A stretch of DNA of 64,000 bases from Druceiella hillmani (lineage: Eukaryota; Arthropoda; Insecta; Lepidoptera; Hepialidae): contig JAYKKI010000009.1 in assembly GCA_039881145.1 (NCBI GenBank), positions 8,867,501 to 8,931,500 of the forward strand, given 5' to 3'. Positions 36,801-51,037 of the stretch are shown here, one piece after another. The number at the start of each line of letters is the position of its first letter. Position 1 is the stretch's first letter. The notes below the pieces were generated by a model. It saw only the letters and a list, made by a program, of their open reading frames with translations. It did no database searches and was not told the DNA's origin. The translations under genes were made by a program, and so were the position numbers.

Positions 36801-39800
36801 AAAAATATGTAAACTAACATAAAGAAAATATAATAAAACCTAATGTCACTTAAAATAAGTTCGCATCTTGTGCCTCTGGTGACTGTACCACATGTTCATA
36901 CAACTACGGCCACCCTTTCCATACATATAACGTTTAGAGAGTAATACAAGTTGTTCATTATTTGAAATGGAACTTCTCACCGGTGCTTGATTAAATTCTG
37001 TTATATATCAATATATAATGCCCTCCAAAGGGGTGAACTTCAGCAGTGAAGGTTCTACGAAAAAAAATTGACATTACAATATTATCGAATGTAGTTTGCT
37101 TAGTTTTGTTTTTTATTAGGCAGGCACTAGACCTGGAGTTATTTATAAATATTTAATGAGAGATTTCAAGTGAACACGTGCCAGGGACAAAGTGAACGAA
37201 CTCGTACCTTTGGTGGTAATATCCAATTACTATTTTGTTTCATTTGTTGTCATCGATCAACATTTGGAGTTTGACAATGTAATTTTGCTATTAATCATTC
37301 TGATGAGACTTATGGTGTAGGATTTATGTATTTATTAAGTCTCCTCTATTTATTTAATGCGATATCACAAATCCTTCGACCTGAGATATTTTTTCACCTT
37401 ACTGATTTTATTAATTTTAATTTTTTTCTATTTCGTTACATTACTTTCCTATTCATATTAGTTTATCTGTTTTATTTTTATTTTTAAATCTACATTTTTA
37501 TTTGGTCTCGGTTTATTTTTTTATACAAACTTTAGTCAGATTTAATTACCACACTCGGAATATGGAATATTGCTCGTATATTTTAACGATATAGCCATAT
37601 ATAGCCTTGGTGATGAAGATTCGATTCAGTGCAAACTTTTTATGAAACAGTATTTACATAACTGTATTTACATAACTGCCGCAATATTTCATTAGCAAGT
37701 TTTTTTGAATTGAATCTAGTATAAATATAGGAGAATAAAAATCAATAAACAGATTTAATTAACGTCGTTTTATTTCAGTTGTAAATACACTGCTAATGAT
37801 AAATTTCAATGTTTAATATGATATTTCCTATTGAATATAAAATTAATACCAATAAATATTTTCTGTTTTTAATATACATGAACGGTTATGGCGAAAACTA
37901 ATTTTTGACTTACTCATTGAACTTTCCGTTGTTCATATTTTATACAAACTATATAAATGTTTTTGCAAGAACAAGAGTAATAACTTTATATATTATGAAA
38001 TTGTAACAGAGTAAATTCTGCACATGAAAATTTTTAATTAATTTAAAATTTTTGATTTCATACAGAATGATAACAGAAGCCAGAAAACCTTTTTTATAAT
38101 TTTGTATTATTTAATACTATTTTGTACATCAATTACGCTCTGAAATCAAATTTAACTGAATGGTAATAGTTTATAACTAAGAGCAAATTATGAGGGAATT
38201 TTTTTTTTTTTATAACGAATTTCAAGGAAGTGAAACCGTAGGGCACAGCCAGTAAAACATAAGCATACACACAGCCAGTAAAACATAAACAGACGCGAAT
38301 TCATGACTAAAAAGGTATTAGAAATTAAATTTAATTACAAATTATTTTTATTTGAAATTGTATTCCTAATAAAGGTGGAGGAAGTCATTTATATCGTTAA
38401 AGTTTTTTCTGAATTTTATGAACATTCTTTTTGCGTTTAATAGGATTAAGATTACCACGAAGAAAGAATAAAAACAAAATAGATATGTTTATATTCACTA
38501 TTCACATAATGTGATATATGTAAAGTGTAAACAATAAAGGCAATTTAATATATGCAATCTAAATAAAGGTAAATGTTATTTTCTAAAATAATAATTTATT
38601 CGAAATAAATCGGAATGCATCGATTTTTTGTCAAGCTAAAGGTGAGGCTAGGCTGTATGAAACATCAGTAGCTAATACTGCAATGCTTTAACTATATAGT
38701 TTCCAATAGTGAGGTACTTGCGCAAAACATAAAGTTAGTCAAATCGAAACATGCCAAGGAAATAATTTACCATTAATAAATTATCCGAAAATAAAATGCG
38801 AAACATGCGCATTACTTTGTCTAATATGTAAAAAAATCACAAAGATGGTTAAAAAACTGCAGCTTAATAGTTCTATAGTGTTATTTTCTATATGTTATTT
38901 TCTACAAATAATAACTGCTTAGTATTTACATTAATCTACATTCACAAGAACATAGCATTGTTCCGAATGATGTGCACAACAGCGTGTTATAATGGTGTAC
39001 GCTTATATTATATAGACTTAATTTAGGAATGGAAAATTTATGGCGAATTTCTTGAAATAAAACAAAGAAGTAAAAAGAAGAGTATCTATGCTAAGAAATT
39101 GAGCAAAATATTATTAAAAATGACAAAGACTATAGAATTTGTATAAGGCTGAATTTATAATCGCTATAAACAATTCAGTGCCATATCTAAAAGATCTATA
39201 ACTTTTAGATGTATCTCTCATAAAACAAGTTAATCATTGAAAATTAATTTGTTAAAACTAATTCTTTCATTCCAATATAAATATTTCTGATTTCCCCGAA
39301 TCATACATTATATCGGATATGACTTGAATTTGTACTGAAGGACGTATTTTCCGTTTTTTTCACAAATTGTAGAAGGGTATTTTGATAATCCAACTAAAAG
39401 CTTTGTTTTTGTTAAATCCCTTACTTTACATTTTTCTATTTGTCTTTTACGTTGCTTGAAATGGTATAATTATTTCATAAATTTGTTATCACCACACGAA
39501 TATAATGTTATCTGGAGAGAAACTATCGATGACTCAAATTATTACGTATAATTACATTTCTTTTGATTAAAATCTGAAAGTGTAAGCAAAAATTGAAATA
39601 AAAATTTATTAGTACCTTTTTGCCAAGAAAGCAATTAAGACATTTTATGATAAAGACCGATATTCTCTTAACGACATACTATATTTTTACTAGGAAATAT
39701 AGAATTTACTCAATAAGAGATGATGTGAGGGAATAATAATGATGTTAACAACGTATAACAAATATTTGAAGAAAATGTTACATTTAATTATTATTTTAAA

Positions 39801-40060
39801 TTAATCAACATCAAAATAGTCAGTCTCATCGATCTATCTTTAAAATCCTTGTACCATGTGTTTGTTTCCTTAATACATATTAAATTGTTTTAAGAACTTT
39901 TTTTCTTTGTAGAATTTAGTGACATCTTTTGTATAATATATCTGTAATAATTTCTGTATTATATGTGTTGTATTATATATCTGTTTACTTATAAAACTTG
40001 TATTCATAGATGGGTATACATTCAACAGTACAAATTGTTTGAAATATATTTCTATACATA
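33900..40060 (+). repeat. Left arm of unit B inverted repeat
   Basis: This corresponds to the left arm of unit A and pairs, inverted, with 44590-51845. It has lost about 395 bp near 34606 compared with A 5400-5800, and it carries a foldback element at 35667-35940 that A lacks at this site. The inner boundary is visible where the stretch around 40000-40060 (gggtatacattcaac) pairs with its reverse complement near 44615. Confidence 0.85.
35667..35940. mobile_element. Foldback/MITE-like element, left arm of unit B
   Basis: This belongs to the same family as 17770-18002, with inverted termini built on cacaattaaatgaaactacg and its complement, and an internal spacer of roughly 85 bp. It is absent from the equivalent place in unit A (about 6855). 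Sequence resembling tatatgatttaaa occurs on both sides, consistent with a target duplication of about 13-15 bp with one mismatch. The left end lacks the outermost gaatatatttggcg stretch seen at other copies, so it is either truncated or the element edge varies. Confidence 0.78.
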
Positions 40061-41706
40061 AATCACCAAAAATCACGAGATCTTCAAACGATTTACAAAT
40101 ATTACTTGTTTAGCATTTAATTTCGTGTATTATTTTGGTTATGTTCATTAGCTGTTACAAATTAGTAACGTGAAAATACGAATTATTAAGTAAGTATATT
40201 TGTTTTTATTTTAAAACATCTCCCATTACAATTTTCTATAACGATAAGAAGAAGTGATAGACAAACTACCAAGTGTCTATAACTAAAATGTAAGACTATA
40301 CTAAACTTTTACACATGCTCACTCGTAAACACTAAATTGCACAAAAATATCTACATTAAAGAAATTATGGGATATTTAATATTGTAAAAAACAAATTATT
40401 TATTCATTCTTGTCATACTTTCAACACAGTTCACGAGATATATGCCATTAAACTTTTTACAAAAATGAAAGATTTATCTTTTCATTTCATACATCATTTT
40501 GATTAAGATCATTAGCTGTTACAAATTAGTTACGTATAAATACGAACATATGAGTGACTGTGAATCCTCAACAGAGCACAAGTTATCGACCTAAATTACA
40601 CGTAACTAAACGTACCGACATTGAACAAACACGTGCGATAAGAGTAAATACAATTTCTTCTATTCTTCTGTAGAAGAACTAAGATGCTTTGGACGAAATA
40701 TTAAACTATTGAATAATGTTTTTTTAATTAATTCAGTACCATTTTATTTTCTTTATCGAATTGTAGTTTTATTTGATTTATCAATGATGGACCGGAATCC
40801 GATGAATGAAGACCTAATTTAAATTAGAATAAATTTCGAAGAGACTTGCTCCAGAATTTAACAATCGCTATTAATTAATACAGATGGCAATTAATTGATA
40901 AAAATATTGAAACCAAAACATGAACATAAAATATTGAATAGATGTGATTAACATAACGATTGTTTTTTGTGTTATATTATCATTATTTAAGGAGTCAGTC
41001 CATTTTCTTAAAAAAATTACTTCATAATTGGTAGTTAAAGACAATTTTTATTTATTTTCAATGTACGAAATATTTCGTTAAGCCTTTTATTTGGACTTGG
41101 AATGAATTGTCGAGATAAGATAAAAGTAAATTCTGTTTAATTCAACGTAGACTAAATTCAAAGTCAGGAATATAAAACAATTCCAAAATTGAATATTAAT
41201 TCTATAAACGTTTTGATTATTAAGATTTTATTTTAATTGGAGCCAACCCTTCAAGAAAAACTTGCCTCTTTCGACTTTTCTTAAATTTCTGAACAAAAAG
41301 TTAATATATTAAAAAAAGGATTTTTGAATGCAAAAGAATACTCGAAGGATAATTGTAAACCTTTGAAAACTTTGAAATTTTAGTCAAAATCATTTCCTTT
41401 TAATCAAGCGCATTGACGTTGCTTCGTTGCTTTGTATGTAAAAATATATTTTTTTATTTTTATAGTAGCCAGTTGTAAAACATTGATATTATGTTACATG
41501 ATGATATAACATTAAATTTTCTATAATTTTTCACAAAAGCATAAAAACATTTAAGTAAGAATACATAAAATTTTACAAGGATTTATTTTATCAAATTATG
41601 TTGCAAAATATTAATAATTTGCGAAATAATACGAAAAAAAGTACTAGTAAACGTCAAAATAACAAAGAGCCATATTACATGGCACTACCTTATTTATAAA
41701 TGTTGT

Positions 41707-41736
41707 TATAAAAGCCGGTCCGTGTTTTCATTCAAC
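41707..41736 (+). promoter_or_regulatory. TATA-box/initiator-like pair, loop of unit B
   Basis: Counterpart of 12841-12870 with tataaaag and ttcaac intact; the bases between differ at two or three positions. Confidence 0.25.
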
Positions 41737-43039
41737 ATTTTTGTTTCAGTATTAATAGTGGATGAGATACAATTAATGTTTTCAAAACAGTTTTTCCTAA
41801 ATGTGTAATTAGTTTTAACAAATTCCTCACTAATTATTCATCGTATTGTGTATTAGTTTCTGTTAACAGTTTTGTATTTTCGTTGTAAGAATATTTTTTT
41901 TAAAAGTAGAGGTAGAAGTGAAGAGATAAAGTAGAAGGGAACATTACATTCTTGGCGCGCCTGTTTTTAACTAGAATTTATTAATAATATATTTTAATGC
42001 ATCTTAAAAAGTACTTCGAAAGTACTAAGTAATCGAAATTCAATTTCATCTAGGAGTCTATATTTAAAAATAGCATTTTGCACAGTGGGAATCTAAATAG
42101 ACAGTGGAAGAATTGAAACTCGAAATTGAAACCACTAAACCTACTACAAACACGATTCCAAGAGAATGTGCACAGATTCTGACAATGTCTAAACATTAGT
42201 GTTTAATAGTAATAACGCTACGTCTAAAACATTGAGAAAACTATTCGAAAACGACTAGTGTTTATGAGTATTGGCTTCGAGCGCACATCAGCGCCTTCTA
42301 GCGCCCGCAACAGTAAAAGCGTGTCAATTTTATTTGCGCGCTTCAAATTAACGATGCTGGTAAATGTTTACGTGAATAATATAAAAATAACGAAAGACGT
42401 CAATTGTGTTGTGTTTTAACAACGTTTTAATTGTTCCTATGTTATTTTTATCGAAAAAAATGTCATTTGTAGTTTAGATCTAGCTTGTCTTGTTGTTTAT
42501 TGTAAAGTAGAGAAAAATACCTAATGAATGCTTTTCTTAACGAATAATAACGACCTATATTCACCAGTTTTAAAAAAGTAGCAGTACACGTTAAACAAAT
42601 AAGATAAATTGAACTATTATATAATGGTATTTAGTAACATAGAAAAGGTGTTTAATAAACAATTAAGAAGCTATATCTTACAATTGTTGTCAAAAATCTA
42701 TTTTATTTGTTATTGATAAATTGTGTATTCCATTGATTAATAATAAGCAAAAACGATTTGCTATTTGAGAACAGTGTCTAAACGACAAACTAAAAACTTA
42801 CTTTACGGTGAAGCATTAAAAGTTATAGTGTTTAAAATTTACTGTTCATTATACATTGCCAAGGTAATAAATGTTTTGTGAGTATTTCTCTTTAATTCTG
42901 TTAGTACATAAGTTTTTTGTTATAAATTAGTTACATTCTCGAACAAGCACATCACGAAATTTTATTTAAAAAACTCTCGAAAACGAATTAAATATTAACG
43001 AATGTTCAAAGCAGCTAATAAGAATACATATGTTGTTTT

Positions 43040-43625
43040 GCATTAGATGCGCGTAATGGTACGTATAATCAAATAAACTTGTCGCTTTGAAGAATTAATT
43101 ATTTCCAAACTAAATTATTAAACGCAAACCGCGTGTTCATGTTTCGTAATAGCGAAGCTATGAAAATTTCTAAATTGGGTAAAATCTTCTTGACCAATTT
43201 GATCAGACCGGAAGTCTCCCGGGGACACTGGGACAACTTGTAATGCGATTTTATAGCCAACATTAGACTATGCAGTCCAGCCAAATTGATTCAATTTCCT
43301 TATTCACTTGTTTCATCAAAAGTTATATTTGCTGGTTAAAAGGCCGAGCAAACCAAATTTGTATCTTGTGACATATACAACGCGTTCACTTTTTTATTTC
43401 GTCCATTTAGAAATTCTTTTTTTTTAAATAAGATAAGAGGCTTTGTTCACGGAATATTCGATGCTTTTGCTGAATCATTTCAAATATTAAGGCCGAAAGT
43501 GTATGTGACTAGAAAATATAAATTTTACTGTTTAATTACTAGTATTCCGTTTACCATGTTATTTTTTTTAAGAAAAAATCTCGATACCATAAATATTTCA
43601 ACAATTGAGTTATTCCTACGGAACG
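43040..43625 (-). repeat. Third, diverged copy of outer arm sequence in the loop (unit B)
   Basis: This is the unit B counterpart of 14440-15020, colinear with it up to the gaacgatggagag stretch at 43621. Beyond that point A jumps into an (AT)n tract while B continues for about 2.5 kb. It resembles the outer part of the right arm, as in unit A. The palindrome at 14771-14788 of A is destroyed here. Confidence 0.5.
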
Positions 43626-43689
43626 ATGGAGAGAGTTGCATATTGTTCTTTACGTACATATTGTTTTGTATACAAATCATGTAAGATAT

Positions 43690-44589
43690 TCTTAGATTTG
43701 ACGCTAAACTATATAACGATTACACCCTATAAATTGTCACGCGATCTCATTATTTTGTCTCGCAGTTCCGAGCATGAGTTTACCTTCAGTAATCATTCCA
43801 GTTGAAAAAAAAGCAACAATAAAACTGCTGATGTATCTGGGCATTTTAAATTGAAGAAATTAAAAAAAAATTGAAATGAAACTGCTGCTCCATCTAGGTA
43901 TATTGAATTGATTTCACTTTTAGGTATATTGAATGATCATTTATTGGCTAATACCTTTTTAGTGATGAATTCGTGACTTGTCTATAATGGTTGTCGAAAG
44001 TTTGTACATATTTTATTATAAGGTATAAATAAACCGAAGTCCACTCAGTTAATGGCTGTTAGTATTGATACCTTCAAAGGCATTGCGATAAATAAAATTG
44101 ATTCAAATCTACATCAGTACGTGCCCTTTTACGTCGTTCTTCAATGTCAATCTGGCAAATCAATGTGTTCTTCAATTCAATGACCTTGTGAACGACAAAC
44201 ATGTTTTAAAGTCAATGGTCTTGTAAAGGACAAATATGAGGTTTAGTACCAAATCTGAACTAAATACCAAAAAAGAAGTTCTGAGTACCTGCTTTCATAT
44301 CAAGGATCTTATTCATTGGTAGTTATTTCCAGATACGGTGAATGCCAAAATTTGACATCAGTAATTAAATCGATTGGCTGAATTAACAGTATCGGGTTTA
44401 ATTTATGCCTGATAACATTAGACAATATACATCAATATATACTATTATGGAATCTCTGGGCTAGTATGTAAACACAGAACGTACATCAACTTTCAGATTT
44501 TTTTGCTGAAAGCATATTGCCATTTATTGGTTAAAGACTTTTTACAAGCAGTATTGGATGCAATTAATTGAAACAAATGCGAGAGTTTT
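43690..44589. other. About 900 bp between loop and right arm present only in unit B
   Basis: Unit A has no equivalent, because it jumps into an (AT)n tract at 15062. The stretch has no reading frame worth reporting. It holds a weak TATA-like box (tataaat, 44024) followed 23 bases later by a tcagtt stretch, and a few slightly GC-richer patches (44120-44200). I cannot assign an origin; it may be the original loop edge or an inserted element. Confidence 0.6.
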
Positions 44590-46189
44590 TATTTCAAACA
44601 ACTTGTATGATTGAATGTATACCCATATATGAATACATATATACAAGTTTTATGAGTAAACATATATATAATACAAGATATATAATATCGAAATGATTAC
44701 AGATATGTAATATACAGAAGATGACACTAAATTCCACAAAGTTAAAAGTTCTTAAAACAATTTAATATTTATTAAGGAAACAAACACAAGGTATAAGGAT
44801 TTTAAAGATAGATCCATATGAATATTTGATATTAATTCATTTGAAAAAATAATTAAATATAACATTTTCTTCAAATGTTTTTTATACGTTGTTAACATCA
44901 TTAATCACCCTCACCCTCACATCATCTCTTACTGAGTAGCTTCTATATTTCCCAGTAAGAATATAGTATGTTGTTAAGAGAATATCGGTCTTTATTATAA
45001 AATGTCTTAAATACTTTCTTGGCAAAAAGGTACTAATGTATTTTTTTCAATTTTTAATTATACTTTCAGATTTACATCAACAGATATGTAATTATATATA
45101 ATAATTTGAGACATCGAGTATTCTCTCTAAATAACATTATATTTGTGAGGTGATAACAGATTTAAGAAATCATAATGCCATTCTAAGCAACTTAAAAAAG
45201 AAATAGAAAAATGTGAAATAAGGGAATGAACAAAAACAAAGTTTTAACATGGATTACCAAAACTATTATAAAATTTGTGAAAAAAAAATGTGTCCTTCAG
45301 TACAAATTCAAATCATATCCCATATAGTGTATAATTCGGGGACATCAAAAATATTTAAATTGGAATGAAAGAATTACTTTTAACAATTTATTTTCAACGA
45401 TTAATTTGCTTTATGAGTGACATATCCAAAAGTTATAGGTCTTTTAGGTACGACACTGAATTGTTTATATCTATTTTAAGTTCAGTCTTATATAAACATT
45501 ATATTCCTTGTATGTGTTTTTAAAAATATTTTGTTCTGTACTTTACCAAACTTGCTCAATTTCTTAGAATTGATACGCGATGATGTATCGTTCTTTGTTT
45601 TATTCAAGAACGTTACGAGTCGAGTTTTCCATTCCTAAATTAAGTCAATATAATATCACGTACACAATTATAACACGTTGTTGCACACATCATTCGGAAC
45701 AATGCTACGTTCTTGTGAGTGTAGATTAATGTAAATACTGAGAGGTTGTTATTTGTATAACAATAACATTATAGAATTAATTTTTAAACTGTAGCTTTCT
45801 AGCTACTTTTGTGTTTTTTTTACATGTAACACAAACTTATTAATAATTTTATACATATTACGTTTAGTATTTTTCGCATTTTATTTTCGGTAACTTGATA
45901 ACGGTACATTATTTCCTTGTCATGTTTCGATTTGACTAACTTTATGTTTTGGTCATGTAAGTCACTATTGGAGACTACACAGTTGAAGTATTGCAGTATT
46001 AGCTACTGATATTGCGTACAGCCTAATTTGCTTGACAAGAAATCGATGTAATCCGAGTTATTTCGAATAAATAATTATTTTCAAAAATAACCTTTTATAA
46101 TTTACCTTTATTTATATTGCATAAATTCCATTGCCTTTGTGAATTACACTTTACATATATTACATTATATGAATGATGGATATATACAT

Positions 46190-46659
46190 ATTTATTTGAT
46201 TTTAATTCTTTCTTCGTGGTTATGATTAAACGCAAAAATGATGTTCGTAATTATTAACAATAAAATGACTACCTCCACTTTTATTAGGAATACAATTTCA
46301 GTTAAAAATAATTTATGATACAATTTAATATGTGTAGTTGTATGTTTGTTTATGTTTGACTGGCTGTGTATGTTTATATTTTACGGGCTGTATATATTTA
46401 CGTTTTACTGGCTGTGCCCCACGGTTTCACTAACTTGAAATTGGGTATAAAAATGTTTTTTCCCTCATAAGTTGCTCTTAGTTATAAACTATTATGATGC
46501 AGTAAAATTTGATTTCTTAGTGTGATTGATGCACAAAATAGTATACATACAGAAAAAATTATAAAAAAGGTTTTCTGAATTCTATTATCATTTTATACGA
46601 AATCAATCACTCTTTTAAAAATATTTTTCATGTACAGAATTTACTCTATTACAATTTTG

Positions 46660-46661
<2 letters not shown>
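46190..46661 (-). repeat. Unit B counterpart of the inverted segment
   Basis: This is the reverse complement of the 8935-9400 type sequence, in the orientation expected for the right arm and continuous with the rest of that arm to 44590. An (AT)n tract borders it on one side only (46661-46746). It serves as the reference state for the inversion seen in A. Confidence 0.8.

Positions 46662-46746
<85 letters not shown>
46661..46746. repeat. (AT)n-rich tract in the right arm of unit B
   Basis: About 85 bp of TA repeats with one tttatgta interruption. It separates the 46190-46661 segment from the rest of the right arm and is the homologue of the right-hand AT tract of unit A. Confidence 0.96.
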
Positions 46747-46748
<2 letters not shown>

Positions 46749-49700
46749 TAACTGCTTGTGCTCTTGCAAAAACTATTATATAGTTTTTATACAAAGGAAA
46801 GTTCGATAAATGAGTCCAAAATTTGTTTTCGTAGCTCTAGTTTTAAAGGAGACAATATCGAAGAAACGTTGAATAGTGAAAGACGTTACCAAAAGAGTTA
46901 ACGATTGAATGTAATATTAATTTTTTTTAATATCTCTTATAACCGATTGAAAATTATCATAAAAATATGTAAATTTACAAAACAAAACAACCGATTGCGG
47001 AGAATAAGAGTGTTAACACTTCACTTTTGCGGCCTAAAAGTGTTTAATATATTTACAACAGCCAGAAATAAAACGACGTAAATTCTATCTGTTTATTGAT
47101 TATATATTCAATTCAAAACACTTGCTAACGAAATATTGCAGCTGTTATATAAATACTGTTGATATTTATTAGATTTTCATAAAAATTTTGTACTGAATCG
47201 AATCTTTATCACAAGGCTATATGTATATCATTAAAATATACGAGCGATTTTCCATATCCCGAGTAGGATAATAAAATCTAAATAAAATTTGAATAAAAAA
47301 TAAACCGAGACCGAATAAAAATGGATATTGGAAAATTGTAAGTAAAGCAGATAAATTATATGAATAGGAGAGTAATGTAACGAAATAGAAAAAAATGAAA
47401 ATTATTAAAATCATGAGGTGAAAATATATCTCAGATCAAAAGTTTTGAGATGTCGCATGAACTAAATAGAGGAGACTTAATAAATATATAAATCTTACAA
47501 AATAGGTGTCATCAGAATGATTCATAGCAAAATTATATTGTCAAACTCAAATATATTATAGATGACAGCAAATTAAATGAAATAGTAATTGGCTATCACC
47601 ATTAAGTTTCTATTTATATACATAGTACAAGTTCGTTCAGTTCGTTAGTTGTACGTGTACACTTAATATGGCATTCAAAACAAACTTCATATTCGATCAA
47701 CCTTTGTGACCTTTCGTCACAATATATATTACGATTTAGTTATTAAATATTTATAACTAACTCCAGGTCTAGTACCTAGCTAAGAACAAATAAAACTAAG
47801 CAAACTAAATTCAATAATATTGTAATATCAATATTTTTCCATAGAAACTTCACTCCTGAGGTTTATCCCTTTAGAGGGCGTTATATTTAGATATGTAACA
47901 GAATTTAATCAAGCATCGGTGAAAAGTCCCAATTCAAATAACGATAAACTTGTACGGTTTTCTAAACGTTATTCGTATGGATAGGGTGGCCGTAGTTGCA
48001 CGAACATATGGTACAGTCACCGGGATCGCAAGATTGAAATTTAGTTTAAGTGATATTAGGTTTTGTTATATTTTCTTTGTATTATTTTACATATTTTTAT
48101 ATCAATGCGTTAAAAATAAACAAATAATAAACAATCAAAAGCTACGAGTGCAAATGTTGTTAACATATCGCAGTGGACATTATGAAGATATCAAGTTCTT
48201 AAAATAATTTGTAACAGGAATTATTGTCAGATTTTTTATTAAATTTTATTTGAAAGAATATAAAAATTCATAACCGACATAACAACATCAAAACCTGTGT
48301 AATTTTCATGTTTAAAAATGCGTCAATATAATCATTAAACAATTATTTGATTTAAAGCAATATTTCAATGCCTTTCTTTCCAAAGGTTACTGCATTTTAT
48401 TGGAAGTCAAGGTGCCAGGTTTCATTTCAAAGTATATGTAAATATAGAAAGAAGTATATTTAATACAACATATAACAAATATTTAAAAAATCGATGCCGG
48501 AAGTACAAGTTACAAAAGGTAATATCTTTCGTAATAAATATTAATGAATTTAGATGTACTTTATAATATTATTACCTGTAACAAATTAACGCCAAATATA
48601 TTCAATAATTCAACATTTCACCCAATTTGGTTACAAATGTTTTAATTTATTTTTATAGAGCTAAGTAATTTGAAAGAAATAACATTTTAGAAATAACCTG
48701 TTTTTTCTTTATTTCCTAATCATTATAACCTAAAAGTAGGAGTACTTGAAAAGGATATGAATGCACTAGCTTAAACACAACTCGAATCGGGAAAGATTCC
48801 TAGATTTTTTGTGAAATCTTATTTTAATTCATATAAAAACTTTACTGTTCACTAGACCATAAATTCAACTATCATTTAAAACTAACGAGAAATTGTAGCT
48901 TCAAATCCAAATGAAAATATAGAAAATAGAGAAATTCAAGATGTTTTCTGTGCAGCCATGACAAGAAGAAATTAGCTTGTTAGTTTTTGCTTGTCGGGAT
49001 TAATTATTTTCAGTTTTATGAAGGAAATATTCTGCTGAAAGGAAAAGAAATTCTTACGTTGAATTATAATTAAATATAACAAAAACAATATCATCAATTT
49101 TATTATGAGTCCCTTCATCATCGTTTACATTATTAACTCCTTTTACGTAACAAAATGTATTTCACGAGGACTTAATATGTTGTGTTTCATTTTACGAAGC
49201 AGATACTGATTTGACATAAGACATGTAGAGAATATTCCATCTTAGAACTTAGAAATAAACCTACATCACAGTAACCAATACGAGTTTTATTTAATTCTTC
49301 AATTATCACTTAATAAAATCTCACTTAGACATGAAATATATACGATCTAATTTATTATAAATATATAAGTTAGTAATAAACTATATTTTGCTAAATTTTA
49401 TTACGACTGTACTGCACATTGTACTAAGTGCACTAGCTGTCAACGCGGTTGCAAGTGATTCGATTAGAGCATTGCTTGGCAGCATTTCAAGTTGCCAATG
49501 GACTTAGATGTTAGAGTTGGCACTTTAATATTTGGCCAACGCGCAGTTCGCGTTGACGGTATCGATTTAATGTTTTCGATTTTGAATGAAAAGAGATTTT
49601 AAACGAATATGTTTTAGTTAAATGGTTGAATTATAGAAAGCGCAAAAATGTGCATTCATTTCAATTTAGTTAATCATATAACATTGCAAAGAATAAATAT

Positions 49701-50074
49701 ATTCATTTCATTTGGGGATATATTACAGAAGTTAATAAATGATGACTTCTATTTTAATTGGAACTATTAACATTTAGGTAATAACAATTATTAGGTAATG
49801 ATTTTGAATTAAACTTGTAAATTTGAGTATAATCAATCGAGTAAATCGAAAGTAGATCTTGAAAAATAATTTTCTTTCAGGAAACGAAGTTATAAAAAAA
49901 TTAAATAAAAACATAAAAATAATCTGAAAACAGTTGCTTCAAGGACTGTAGCCTGCTAGTATACCCAAATGTCGATATTTCCCGTTCTAGTTTAAAGGTT
50001 GCTTGTGGATCATGAAATCTCCATTGAAATTGAGCGAACACGTGACATCTGAAAGTGTACTTATTTTTGATATT

Positions 50075-51037
50075 GAATATATTTGGCGTTAATTTTGTAG
50101 AAATTCATTATTCACAATTAAATGAAACTACGTGATGTAGTATTATTCCTACTTTCCTTAAGTTCTTTACCACTACCTAGGTTTCGTTGTATTACAACAT
50201 CTTCACGTGGAATATTGCTTGTGAAAATATAAAACAACAGATTGAAAATTCTTGCTTAACCAACAACAAAATCGAATATCTTATGATTAGATGTCACGGT
50301 CAATATATTATGATCACCGCTATTTACGATTAAAATGTTAAAGAATTATACGTCAAAATAAAATTAAATATACTACTTACACGATTGTTGCTATACTGTT
50401 CTCAATATATCGCATACTGACATACATAAATAATTTTCACTGTAATATCGCGCTTCAAAAGTAGTTTTGTCAATGATAATGAAAGGCAACATGTCGACAT
50501 GTTGCCTGATACCTATAAGAAGTCTGTACGCTCACTCCTATATATGGTATTGATATATTAGTGTATCATAATACTATATAGCAATAAGGCTTACATAGCT
50601 ACCTTTTGTAACAAAACGAGTCAAGTGGTAATCTCGTTCAAACTGCGAAGGTTTTGTCTTTATTATTTAACTAAAATTATATTTTAACATTAAAAATGTA
50701 CATTTTTTTTCATTTAAAGAACGTAACATAGGTACTAAATTTGCTTAATAACACTGTGTTTTAAAATCTCACTAGAGAGAATCGTAATAACAAAAAAAAC
50801 CCATGAGCACATAATTTAAAACATAAATCAAGAATTTTTAAACAAAGATCTGGAAATCTAAGTGAAGAAGATGCGTAAGCGAAGATCAAGGCTTTCAATA
50901 TCAACAACAATTCCTAAGATAAGTTAAAAAAAAATTTACTTCCTCTTGAAAATATGTGATTTATTTATTAACACATGCTCAAAGTGTTGTTAAGATAGCG
51001 TCGTATCTATTATCAGAAAAAATTACATCATTTTGTT
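50075..51037. mobile_element. About 950 bp insertion with one foldback-family terminus, right arm of unit B
   Basis: This is the orthologous copy of 19477-20430, differing by only a handful of bases plus a few short indels (for example an extra 9 bp near 50880). It has the same single terminus and the same internal palindrome at 50485-50506. It shows no coding capacity. Confidence 0.6.
50485..50506. repeat. Perfect 22-bp palindrome (unit B)
   Basis: Identical to 19887-19908. Confidence 0.9.

Noticed and set aside
44024..44050. TATA-like box tataaat followed by tcagtt in the unit-B-only block
   Set aside because: Spacing (23 bases) is short for a TATA/initiator pair, and it is not present in unit A for comparison.
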